Origin: Acidobacteriota bacterium
GTDB lineage: Bacteria; Acidobacteriota; Vicinamibacteria; Vicinamibacterales; UBA2999
Reading direction: 5' to 3'
Assembly: GCA_016190945.1 (NCBI GenBank)
Contig: JACPPO010000025.1
Span: forward strand, 1-50,316
Length of the DNA stretch: 50,316 nucleotides
Part shown: positions 38,644 through 45,924 of the stretch, one piece after another
Position numbering within the stretch: the stretch's first letter is position 1
How the letters are laid out: each line of letters begins with the position of its first letter
Notes under the pieces: model-generated
Seen by the model: the letters and a program-made list of their open reading frames with translations, nothing else
Database searches by the model: none
Told to the model about the DNA's origin: nothing
Program-made: the position numbers and the translations under genes

Positions 38644-38649
38644 AGGATA
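38644..38649 (-). promoter_or_regulatory. -10 box (TATCCT) of htpX
   Basis: On the minus strand TATCCT ends 9 nt before the htpX ATG, another instance of the short-leader pattern. No convincing -35. Confidence 0.35.
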
Positions 38650-38768
38650 TCACGTAACAGGTTGTTCGGGGGTGTGCGATGGTTCGAGCGTGCGGTGGTG
38701 CAACGGATTGACTCCACCTTCGCACCGTCGGACGCACCGTCGCCCCCCGCACATCGCACCCTCGCGCC

Positions 38769-39980
38769 TCAGCAGCGTAGCCGCTCGGCCAGGCGATGCA
38801 GAAAGAGCCCAACGTCGGTAACCACGCCCACGGTTTGCGCCGAACCCCGATCCGCGAGCTTCGTGACGACGGCGGGATTGATGTCGACGCAGACGACGCG
38901 GACCCAGGACGGCAGCATGTTGCCGACGCCGATGCTGTGCAGCATCGACGAGAGCATCAGCACGAGTTGCACGTTCTGTGAGAGGGCCGCCGCATAGCGC
39001 TCCTGCGCGTCAACCAGGTCCATGACGGTCTCGGGGAGCGGGCCGTCGTCCCGGATGCTGCCCGCGAGCACGTAATCCACCCCCTTTTTCACACAGTGGT
39101 ACATGACGCCGGACTTCAGCACCCCGGACTCGACCGCCTGACGGATGCCGCCGGCGCGGTTGATCGTGTTGATCGCGGCCATGTGGTTGCGGTGTCCCTG
39201 CTCCACGGCGGCGCCGGTGAGGTCGATGCCGAGCGACGTGCCTGACAGCGCGAACTCGATGTCGTGAACGGCGAGCGCGTTGCCCGCCAGCACGGTGTCG
39301 ACGTAGCCGAGTCGAATCAGCTCACAGAAGTGGTCGACGCCGCCGGTGTGCACGACCACAGGTCCGGCCACCACCACGATTCGTCCGCCGCTCTGCTTCA
39401 CGTGGCGCATCATGTCGGCGATGCGTGAAACGACCCCTTCCACGCGGCGCTCGGACGAGACGTCGTTGCTCATGAATGCGAAGCCCAGCCGGTCGCGTTC
39501 GCGGAACTCGGGGGTCACACGAATGCCGTCGTGCCCGCAGACCACCGGCTCGCCAGCACGCACGTCGCGCAGCTTCCGGCAGGCGGCTCGGCCTCCGGCG
39601 GCGACGATGACCGCGTCCATGCGCTGCTGCTCGACCTCGATCCAGCGTCCGCCCAGCCGCACCTGCGTGCGATGGTTGGTTGTCGAATAGAAATCGTCCG
39701 GCACGCACCGGTCTTTTTCCGCAGGTTTCACTGTAGCGTCGCGTTCCCGCTTCGCGTGACACCCGAAAATGGTGAGCTGCTGCAGGAGCTCGTCCAGCAC
39801 CTGGGTGTCCGAGGCGTTGATCCGCATCTCGATCCGGGACGGCTCGTCGTTGGTGCGTCCGATTGTGAACGTAAGGATTTCGTACGAAGCCTTGAACTCG
39901 ATGATCTTGTCGAAGATCGCCGAGAGAAGACCCGAATCGATCAGATGCCCTTCGGCGCCGATCGTGTCGCTTGCGGCCAT
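38769..39980 (-). CDS. TIGR00300 family protein (LOR/SDH-like, ornithine cyclodeaminase type)
   Basis: 403 aa. N-terminal about 110 residues match the conserved LOR/SDH region (GHLIDSGLLSAIFDKIIEFK, then FTIGRTNDEPSRIEMRINAS), followed by AGEPVVCGHDGIRVTPEF and a Rossmann-like C-terminal domain (VVVAGPVVVHTGGVDHFCEL, then MLPSWVRVVCVDINPAVVTK). This full-length type is called TIGR00300; members in methanogens and the C-terminal part of cyanobacterial ArgZ/AgrE act in ornithine/arginine breakdown to proline. That role here is inferred from family. A TAGAAT box lies 6 nt before the ATG. Confidence 0.85.
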   Translation of the reverse strand: MAASDTIGAEGHLIDSGLLSAIFDKIIEFKASYEILTFTIGRTNDEPSRIEMRINASDTQVLDELLQQLTIFGCHAKRERDATVKPAEKDRCVPDDFYSTTNHRTQVRLGGRWIEVEQQRMDAVIVAAGGRAACRKLRDVRAGEPVVCGHDGIRVTPEFRERDRLGFAFMSNDVSSERRVEGVVSRIADMMRHVKQSGGRIVVVAGPVVVHTGGVDHFCELIRLGYVDTVLAGNALAVHDIEFALSGTSLGIDLTGAAVEQGHRNHMAAINTINRAGGIRQAVESGVLKSGVMYHCVKKGVDYVLAGSIRDDGPLPETVMDLVDAQERYAAALSQNVQLVLMLSSMLHSIGVGNMLPSWVRVVCVDINPAVVTKLADRGSAQTVGVVTDVGLFLHRLAERLRC

Positions 39981-39986
39981 AGCGCC

Positions 39987-39992
39987 ATTCTA
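39987..39992 (-). promoter_or_regulatory. -10 box (TAGAAT) of the TIGR00300 gene
   Basis: TAGAAT on the minus strand ends 6 nt before the ATG at 39980, consistent with leaderless transcription. Confidence 0.45.
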
Positions 39993-40017
39993 GTCGGAGA
40001 GGCGGGCAGGTCCCCGC

Positions 40018-40743
40018 CTAAGGCTGCGGGACGAATCGGTATCCGACACCACGAACGGTCTGCAGAAACTTCGGCGTGGCAGGGCGATCCTCGATATATC
40101 GCCGCAGCCGGACGACGAAGTTGTCGATGACGCGGGTGTCGACGCCTTCGTGCAGTCCCCACACCTCCTGCAGAATGGCGCGGCGGGAGACCGGCTGGCC
40201 CGCGTTCTTCACCAGGTAGCGAAGCAGGTCGCATTCCATCACCGTCAGGCGGTACGCCTTCTCGCGCGCGCGCACCTCCATCGCGCCGAAGTCGAGCGTT
40301 CGCCCGGCAAATTGATAGACGTCCGGCGGCGCATCGGACGCTGCGTCGGGGACGAGGGGGTCCTGCTCGTTCCAGCGGCGGCGGCGGAGGAGCCCGGCGA
40401 CACGCGCCAGCAGAATCGAGAGCTCGAACGGCTTCGGCAGGTAGTCGTCCGCGCCCGCCCCAAAGCCCCGCAGCACGTCCTCGGCACTGCCTCGCGCGGT
40501 CAGCATCAGAATCGGCACGTAGTGGCCGGCGGCGCGAAGCTCCGACGCGACCGCGAAACCGTCTTGCCCTGGAAGCATGACGTCCAGGACGATGACGTCG
40601 AACGGCCGGCGCTGCTTGAGCAGGATCGCGAGCGCCGTCTCGCCGTCGGGCGCGATAGCGGCCTCGTGGCCGTCCGCTTCCAGATTGAAGCGGAGGCCGT
40701 CGGCAATGTGCTGATCGTCTTCGACGATCAGGATACGGCTCAT
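40018..40743 (-). CDS. OmpR/PhoB-family response regulator
   Basis: 241 aa. Receiver domain (1-120) with the acidic pair VEDD, phospho-acceptor aspartate in VIVLDVMLPGQDG, threonine in LMLTARGS and lysine in YLPKPF; C-terminal winged-helix domain (about 145-238) with YRLTVMECDLLRYLVKNAGQ and TRVIDNFVVRLRRYIED. It is co-encoded with the upstream histidine kinase (ATGA overlap, ATG 40743). A GTAAT-N6-GTAAT site with 11-bp period, typical for this class, lies before the desaturase gene on the far side of the kinase; control of that gene is a testable inference. Confidence 0.93.
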   Translation of the reverse strand: MSRILIVEDDQHIADGLRFNLEADGHEAAIAPDGETALAILLKQRRPFDVIVLDVMLPGQDGFAVASELRAAGHYVPILMLTARGSAEDVLRGFGAGADDYLPKPFELSILLARVAGLLRRRRWNEQDPLVPDAASDAPPDVYQFAGRTLDFGAMEVRAREKAYRLTVMECDLLRYLVKNAGQPVSRRAILQEVWGLHEGVDTRVIDNFVVRLRRYIEDRPATPKFLQTVRGVGYRFVPQP

Positions 40744-41633
40744 GAAGCGAGCCGGGGCAGCTCCAGCGTGAACGTGGCGCCGCGCCCTTCACCCTCGCTG
40801 TGTGCAAACACGCGGCCGCCGTGCGCGCGCGCGATGGAGCGGACGATGAACAGGCCGAGGCCGGTCCCCGCGACCTGCTTCAGGCTTCGCGTTCGCACAC
40901 GGTAAAAGCGCTTGAAGATGCGTTTAAGTTGCTTACGTGGAATGCCGACGCCGCGGTCCTGCACGCGCACCCATACCGTGTCAGGCGCCGGCGCCGCCAC
41001 CGAGACGGTGACACGGGGGCTCTCGCCTGAATACTTGACCGCATTATCGAGGAGATTCGTGACAACCGTTCGAAGCTCCTCGTCATCGCCGTTGACGACC
41101 AGGCGTCCGTCGTGCGCCTCGAGCGCAATGGCGCCGGCATCGAGGTGATGGCGCGCGACGGCGAGTTGCACGCACTCACGCGTCAGCGCCGCCATATCGA
41201 CGGGAGCACGCGCCACGACTCTTGGCTTCTGGCCGGACGCTCCCGCCCTGAGCACTTGCTCGACGGTGCGGTGAAGGCGGTCGGCGTCGGCCAGCATGAT
41301 GTCGTAAAACTTGCGGCGCCGGGTCTCGTCGACGTCCCGTGCCTGCAGCGTCTGCAGATACAGCCGCATCGAGGCGATGGGCGTTTTCAGCTCGTGCGTG
41401 ACCGCGTTGATGAAGGTGTCGTGATCCTCGTTGCGCTTAATCTCGAGCACGAGGAAGACGGTGTAGACGATAAGACCGGCAATGATGAGCGCAAAGGAGA
41501 TAATGCCGAGGATGAGCGGTGTGACCCGCCGGGCGTTGATGACGATCCAGCCGATGTTCAGCGACACCGCCGCCGCCACCAGGACGACGCAGAGGGCGAC
41601 GAAGAAGGCGATGGCCTTCTGGCGACGGGTCAC
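40740..41633 (-). CDS. Two-helix membrane sensor histidine kinase
   Basis: 297 aa from GTG 41633. Two membrane helices (AIAFFVALCVVLVAAAVSLN and LILGIISFALIIAGLIVYTV) with almost no periplasmic loop between them, then the phospho-acceptor H-box FINAVTHELKTPIASMRLYL, N-box LLDNAVKYSG, G1 DRGVGIP and G2 GTGLGLFIVRSIARAHGG. The short loop suggests that it senses an intramembrane signal such as lipid state, in line with the adjacent desaturase gene (inference). TACAAT ends 7 nt before the GTG. Its stop overlaps the response regulator start. Confidence 0.92.
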   Translation of the reverse strand: MTRRQKAIAFFVALCVVLVAAAVSLNIGWIVINARRVTPLILGIISFALIIAGLIVYTVFLVLEIKRNEDHDTFINAVTHELKTPIASMRLYLQTLQARDVDETRRRKFYDIMLADADRLHRTVEQVLRAGASGQKPRVVARAPVDMAALTRECVQLAVARHHLDAGAIALEAHDGRLVVNGDDEELRTVVTNLLDNAVKYSGESPRVTVSVAAPAPDTVWVRVQDRGVGIPRKQLKRIFKRFYRVRTRSLKQVAGTGLGLFIVRSIARAHGGRVFAHSEGEGRGATFTLELPRLAS

Positions 41634-41640
41634 ACCGCAA

Positions 41641-41646
41641 ATTGTA
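41641..41646 (-). promoter_or_regulatory. -10 box (TACAAT) of the kinase/regulator operon
   Basis: TACAAT on the minus strand ends 7 nt before the kinase GTG start. It lies at the inner edge of the GGTCAAAGG inverted repeat. Confidence 0.5.
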
Positions 41647-41709
41647 GGTCAAAGGTTGAAAGGCAAAAGTCAAAGGTACGATTCGCCCTTTGACCTTTAC
41701 CTTTCGACT
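41646..41709. repeat. GTCAAAGG-type inverted repeat between kinase and desaturase genes
   Basis: The left arm carries GTCAAAGG twice (first in aggtcaaagg, then at 41669-41676); the right arm carries CCTTTGAC and CCTTTACCTTTCGAC. GTCAAAGG and CCTTTGAC form an 8-bp stem with a short loop. It sits between the 3' end of the desaturase gene and the kinase promoter. Confidence 0.55.
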
Positions 41710-41720
41710 TACGGGGTCGC

Positions 41721-42620
41721 TCAGGCGACCGCTTCATCCTCCAGTGCCAGCCCGCCCCGCTCGTTCTCTTCGCGAGGCGCCGCCGGCTGCGCGATCTTGG
41801 CGACCTTGACGTCCCAGATGAGCCCGAGCGCGCGCAGCGTGCTGATCCCGATCCAGTTCATGTCCAGCTCGTACCACGCAAGCCCGTGGCGGGCTGACGT
41901 CGGATGCGCATGGTGGTTGTTGTGCCACCCCTCGCCGAAGGTCAGGAGCGCCACCCACCAGTTGTTCGTCGAATCATCACGGGTCGTGAATCGGCGCGAT
42001 CCCCAGATATGCGTGGCGGAGTTGACCAGCCACGTGGAATGCAGCCCCCCCGTCGTCCGGAAGAAGATCCCCCAGAGCACGTACGGGATGCCGCCGAGCG
42101 CGAGGAGCACGAGGCCGACAACGATGTTGGTGGTCCAGTGCCAGGTCGAGATCCACACGTGGACGCGGTCGCGCGCCAGGTCGGGGACGTAGCGCTTCAG
42201 GGCGGACGAGTCGTGGTGCAGCCCTTGACCCATCAGGATCCAGCCCATGTGCGCCCACCACGGGCCTTCGCGCGGCGTGTGCGGATCGCCTTCCTGATCG
42301 GACTTCTGATGGTGGATGCGATGCGTGGCGACCCAAAACATCGGGCCCCCCTCGAGGGCGAGTGTGCCGCACCCTGCGAGGAAATACTCAACCCAGAGAT
42401 ACGTCTTAAAGCCCCGGTGCGTCAGCAGGCGGTGGTAGCCCATGCCGATGCCGAGCGATCCGGCCACGATCCAAAGGATGACAGCGGCCAGGATCGCGCC
42501 GGCATCGATGTGGAACAGGGCGGCCACGGCCCCGACGTGAAAGCCGGTCATCGCGACCGCGGTGATCCAGTTCACCCCTCGCTGATACTTCCGTCCGTAC
42601 GTGAGCGTTTGCATCGCCAT
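41721..42620 (-). CDS. Acyl-CoA/acyl-lipid fatty acid desaturase
   Basis: 299 aa from ATG 42620 (MAMQTLTYGRKYQRGVNW). Three histidine boxes of the delta-9 desaturase type are clear: HRLLTHRG, HRIHHQ and HNNHHAHP, which bind the di-iron centre, between four hydrophobic segments starting VNWITAVAMTGFHVGAVAAL. It introduces a cis double bond into acyl chains to adjust membrane fluidity. The longer track ORF would include the operator and promoter-like region as coding. A TTG at 42656, 8 nt after a TATCGT box, is an alternative start. Confidence 0.92.
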   Translation of the reverse strand: MAMQTLTYGRKYQRGVNWITAVAMTGFHVGAVAALFHIDAGAILAAVILWIVAGSLGIGMGYHRLLTHRGFKTYLWVEYFLAGCGTLALEGGPMFWVATHRIHHQKSDQEGDPHTPREGPWWAHMGWILMGQGLHHDSSALKRYVPDLARDRVHVWISTWHWTTNIVVGLVLLALGGIPYVLWGIFFRTTGGLHSTWLVNSATHIWGSRRFTTRDDSTNNWWVALLTFGEGWHNNHHAHPTSARHGLAWYELDMNWIGISTLRALGLIWDVKVAKIAQPAAPREENERGGLALEDEAVA

Positions 42621-42664
42621 CGATTTCGCCGTGTCTCCAGGGATGTCGTGGGACAAGCCTTCGC

Positions 42665-42708
42665 ACGATAACAGCTGGCGCGCGCGGGCACCGTAATAGT
42701 TCTGTAAT
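42665..42708 (-). promoter_or_regulatory. Desaturase promoter with 11-bp direct-repeat operator
   Basis: On the minus strand ATTAC-N6-ATTAC (complement of GTAAT at 42693-42697 and 42704-42708) lies 22 bp upstream of a TATCGT -10 box (complement of 42665-42670), overlapping the expected -35. This placement is typical of activation by an OmpR/PhoB-family regulator such as the one encoded two genes downstream. Confidence 0.45.
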
Positions 42709-42876
42709 AGGTCGCTAAGTCGTTGTGTCACCGGGCCTTGGCGGCCCGTGAGTGGCGCAATGCCGGCTGCGGCCTTGATGCCGATCTGCTGAAGCAGGCG
42801 TTCCGCGCCGCGGACTTGGTCCTCAATCACATCGCGGTCGGCGCGGATCTAGCGGAGGCCTGGTCGAAGGTGGAAG

Positions 42877-42984
42877 ATCAAGTCCCAAGTCCCGAATCCC
42901 AAAGTCCGAAACACAAGTCTGAATGGCCAGGCTGTGACGTAGGATGCGAATTGGGCCTTGGGATTCGGGCTTTGGGATTCAGAC
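42877..42984. repeat. AATCCCAAAGTCC-type inverted repeat at the exonuclease 3' end
   Basis: The left arm reads AAGTCCCAAGTCCCGAATCC and continues CAAAGTCCG; the right arm reads GGGCCTTGGGATTCGGGCTT then TGGGATTC. The arms are imperfect inverses around a 30-nt centre. The right arm abuts the exonuclease III stop codon. A similar single arm forms the start of the gene at 19616. Confidence 0.6.
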
Positions 42985-43728
42985 ATCGAAGACGGCAACC
43001 ACCGGCCCGTGGTCGCTCGTGCCTACTTCCCGCTGCACCACGCATGATGTCGCGAGGGTGGCCAGCGCCTGGGATGCAAAGACGTAATCGAGCCGCCACC
43101 CGATATTCCGCTGTTTCATATTGCGCCACGGGGCCCACCACGTGAACAGGTCGGCATTGTCCGGATCGAGCTGGCGATGCACGTCCACGAGACCCCGGCT
43201 GAGGATGCGCTCGACGAGCGCCCGTTCCTCCGGAAGCTGTCCGATCGCCCGCGGCTTTCGTTCCTTCGGGTGGACGTCCATGTCCGTCCGCGCGACGTTC
43301 AAGTCGCCGCACAGCACGAGCGGCGCTCCGGTCGCCTGGAACTCCGCGGCGTAGGCGTCGAGCGCTTCGAGGAACCGCATCTTCGCGGGAAAATCCTTGC
43401 CGCCGTTTGGCACGTAGATCGAGGCCACCGTGGCCTGCGGCAGCCGCACGGTGACGATGCGATGCTCGTAATCGAATTCAGGGTGATGAAGCACCGGCCG
43501 CTCCGGGTGCGAGGCCTTGCGCACGTGAAGGCCGACGCCCGAGTATCCTTTGCCGCCGTGCCAGTAGCACCAGTACCCCTCCAGCTCGCTCAGCCACACC
43601 GGCAACTGATCGGGCGACGCCTTGATTTCCTGCAGGCACAGCACGTCCGGCTGCTCCCGCTCGATGAACTCCTGCAGGTGTGCCTGCCGTGCGCGGATGC
43701 CGTTGACATTCCACGTGACGAGTTTCAT
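42979..43728 (-). CDS. xth: Exodeoxyribonuclease III
   Basis: 249 aa from ATG 43728 (MKLVTWNVNGIRARQAHLQE). It is an EEP-fold nuclease with catalytic motifs VNGIRA, LCLQEIKASPDQLP, LVLCGDLNVARTDMDVHP, GWRLDYVFAS and the C-terminal TSDHGPVVAVFDV. Xth cleaves DNA 5' of abasic sites and degrades 3' ends in base-excision repair. The track ORF adds 48 residues from the aspartate kinase region. The promoter region is only 19 bp, shared with the divergent aspartate kinase gene. Confidence 0.94.
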   Translation of the reverse strand: MKLVTWNVNGIRARQAHLQEFIEREQPDVLCLQEIKASPDQLPVWLSELEGYWCYWHGGKGYSGVGLHVRKASHPERPVLHHPEFDYEHRIVTVRLPQATVASIYVPNGGKDFPAKMRFLEALDAYAAEFQATGAPLVLCGDLNVARTDMDVHPKERKPRAIGQLPEERALVERILSRGLVDVHRQLDPDNADLFTWWAPWRNMKQRNIGWRLDYVFASQALATLATSCVVQREVGTSDHGPVVAVFDV

Positions 43729-43733
43729 GGCGC

Positions 43734-43739
43734 TATCAT
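43734..43739. promoter_or_regulatory. Shared -10 region between xth and aspartate kinase
   Basis: TATCAT ends 8 nt before the aspartate kinase ATG. Read on the other strand the same bases give ATGATA, 5 nt before the xth ATG. With only 19 bp between the two start codons, one or both transcripts must be practically leaderless, or their promoters lie inside the opposite gene. Confidence 0.45.
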
Positions 43740-43747
43740 GAGCTCCT

Positions 43748-45157
43748 ATGCTCATCGTAATGAAATTCGGCGGCTCGTCCGTCGGGTCCGCCGAACGCAT
43801 CGCGCAGGCCGCCCAGCTCGCGGTCGATACGGCCGCCAAAGGGCACCAGGTCGTCGTGGTCACCTCCGCCATGAGTAAGGTAACCGATGCGTTAATCGAC
43901 GCCGCGCGGCTGGCGTCAACCGGTCAGTGGAGTCCGGCGCTGCGACAGGAGCTCTTCGATCGCCACGAAGCGGCGGCCGACGCCCTCATCAGGAATGACC
44001 CGGCGCGTCATGCGGCCGTGCTGGACGCACTGGGCCAGCGGCTCGAGCGATTCGAGAAGCTCTGCTTCGGCCTTTCCTTGGTCCATGAACTCACGCCTCG
44101 GCTGCTCGACGCGATTTCGGGCACGGGCGAGATGCTCGCCGCACCCCTCGTGGCGGCTGCCATCGCGGCGCGCGGCCGCCCCTCAAAGGCCGTCGACGCG
44201 ACCGAGCTAATCGTGACGACCGACCAGTACGGCGGCGCGGAGCCGCTGATGGATGCCACACGAGTCAAGATGGCCGCTCGGCTGCAGCCCTCGATTGCGC
44301 GCGGGGAAATACCGGTGGTGACGGGCTTCATTGCCGCCACCGCGGACGGGGTGATGACGACGCTTGGGCGCGGCGGGTCGGATTATTCCGCATCGATTGT
44401 CGGCGCCGCGCTCGATGCCGCCGAAATCTGGATCTGGACCGATGTTGACGGCGTGATGACGGCCAACCCCTCGGAAGTCCCCGAGGCGCGCACGCTCTCG
44501 GAGATTTCCTACAGCGAGGCGTCCGAGCTGGCGTACTACGGCGCCAGAGTCCTGCACTACAAGACCATTCTTCCAGCGTTCCGGCAGCGCATCCCGGTGC
44601 GCATCCTCAACAGCTTCAACCCGGGTCATCCCGGCACGCGCGTCAGCGTCGAAGGCAACCGCGCGGCGCGAAGCGTTAAAGCCGTGACGTCGATCCGCGG
44701 CGTGATCCTCGTCGCTATCAGCGGCACCGGCATGCAGGCCATTCCGGGGATTGCGGCCAAGACGTTCGACGTGGTCGCGGCGCAACAGGCCAACGTGCTG
44801 ATGATTTCGCAGGCGTCCTCCGAAAACAACATCTGCTTCGTCCTCAGTGCTGTCGAGGCGCCCCGCGTCGTGACGGCGCTGCGGGCCGCGCTCGAGTTCG
44901 AGCTGATGCGCGGACACATCGATGAGATTGCAGCCGAACAGCAGGTCGCGATTGTCGCGGCCGTTGGAGACCGGATGAGAGGCACCCCGGGGATCGCGGC
45001 AACCGTCTTCGGCGCGCTCGGCGAGGCCGGCATCAACGTGATCGCGATCTCGCAGGGGTCGTCGGAGCGCAACATCTCGCTCGTGGTGACCGAGCGCGAC
45101 GCCGCGGGCGCCGTACGCGCCATCCATCGCGCCTTTCAACTCGACAAGGCGTCGTAG
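43748..45157 (+). CDS. lysC: Aspartate kinase
   Basis: 469 aa. The catalytic domain (1 to about 300) starts MLIVMKFGGSSVGSAERIAQ and includes TTLGRGGSDYSASIVGAALDA, WTDVDGVMTANP and ISYSEASELAYYGARVLHYK. Two C-terminal ACT domains follow (GMQAIPGIAAKTFDVVAAQQ and GTPGIAATVFGALGEAGINV), which usually mediate feedback inhibition by lysine or threonine. Monofunctional, with no homoserine dehydrogenase domain, yet ThrA-like in length. First step of Lys/Thr/Met biosynthesis. The sirtuin gene starts 3 nt after its stop. Confidence 0.93.
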   Translation: MLIVMKFGGSSVGSAERIAQAAQLAVDTAAKGHQVVVVTSAMSKVTDALIDAARLASTGQWSPALRQELFDRHEAAADALIRNDPARHAAVLDALGQRLERFEKLCFGLSLVHELTPRLLDAISGTGEMLAAPLVAAAIAARGRPSKAVDATELIVTTDQYGGAEPLMDATRVKMAARLQPSIARGEIPVVTGFIAATADGVMTTLGRGGSDYSASIVGAALDAAEIWIWTDVDGVMTANPSEVPEARTLSEISYSEASELAYYGARVLHYKTILPAFRQRIPVRILNSFNPGHPGTRVSVEGNRAARSVKAVTSIRGVILVAISGTGMQAIPGIAAKTFDVVAAQQANVLMISQASSENNICFVLSAVEAPRVVTALRAALEFELMRGHIDEIAAEQQVAIVAAVGDRMRGTPGIAATVFGALGEAGINVIAISQGSSERNISLVVTERDAAGAVRAIHRAFQLDKAS

Positions 45158-45160
45158 CGC

Positions 45161-45898
45161 GTGAGCGAGGCTCTACCGACTTTGGCCGCGCGCATCAAGG
45201 GCGCGAGGCGACTCACGATTCTGACCGGTGCGGGCGTATCGGCCGCGAGCGGCGTGCCGACATTTCGCGGGCGGGATGGCCTCTGGCGCCGCTATCGCCC
45301 CGAGGATCTCGCGACACCAGACGCGTTCGCTCGCGATCCGCGGCTCGTCTGGGAGTGGTACGCGTGGCGCCGTGAGCTGATCGCCACCTGCCGGCCCAAT
45401 GCCGCGCATGACGTCATTGCCGCCTGGTCGCGCAATCCCGGCTGTCGCGTGCTGACTCAGAACGTCGATGATCTGCACCTGCAGGCGGGGACGTACGAGC
45501 TGGTGCGGATGCATGGATCAGTCTGGGAGCTGTCATGTTGGGAGCGATGCGCCCCGGGCACGACGCCCTGGCGGGATACCCGTGTGCCGATGACGAATCT
45601 TCCCCCGCGGTGTCCTCACTGCGGTTGCATCGCCCGCCCCGCCGTCGTCTGGTTCGGCGAAGCGTTGCGGGCTCAGGACGTGGACGCAGCCGTCCGGGCC
45701 ACTGCCTGCGACGTGTTCCTGACCGTCGGCACGTCCGCACTCGTCTATCCAGCGGCCGGACTTGTACACGATGCCAGGCAACAGGGCGCGTTCACAGCCG
45801 AGATCAATCTGGAAGACACGCCCGCGTCGGCCGCCGTGGAGCTCGCGCTTCACGGCAGTGCGGAACAGATTCTGCCGGCCATTGCGCGGCTGCTGTGA
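45161..45898 (+). CDS. cobB: Sirtuin NAD-dependent deacylase (class III/CobB-like)
   Basis: 245 aa from GTG 45161. NAD-binding motif GAGVSAASGVPTFRG, then WEWYAWRRELI with the Tyr and Arg that mark desuccinylase-capable class III sirtuins, catalytic TQNVDDLHLQAG and MHGS, and a zinc site with CWERC and CPHCG. It removes acetyl or succinyl groups from lysines using NAD. Close spacing to aspartate kinase suggests one transcript; the pairing may be incidental. Confidence 0.93.
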   Translation: MSEALPTLAARIKGARRLTILTGAGVSAASGVPTFRGRDGLWRRYRPEDLATPDAFARDPRLVWEWYAWRRELIATCRPNAAHDVIAAWSRNPGCRVLTQNVDDLHLQAGTYELVRMHGSVWELSCWERCAPGTTPWRDTRVPMTNLPPRCPHCGCIARPAVVWFGEALRAQDVDAAVRATACDVFLTVGTSALVYPAAGLVHDARQQGAFTAEINLEDTPASAAVELALHGSAEQILPAIARLL

Positions 45899-45924
45899 CT
45901 GCATGTCACCACACCGGCACGGCC

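Noticed and set aside
37804-38997. 397-aa plus-strand ORF
   Set aside because: Antisense to htpX, ending in non-coding sequence; no recognisable domain.
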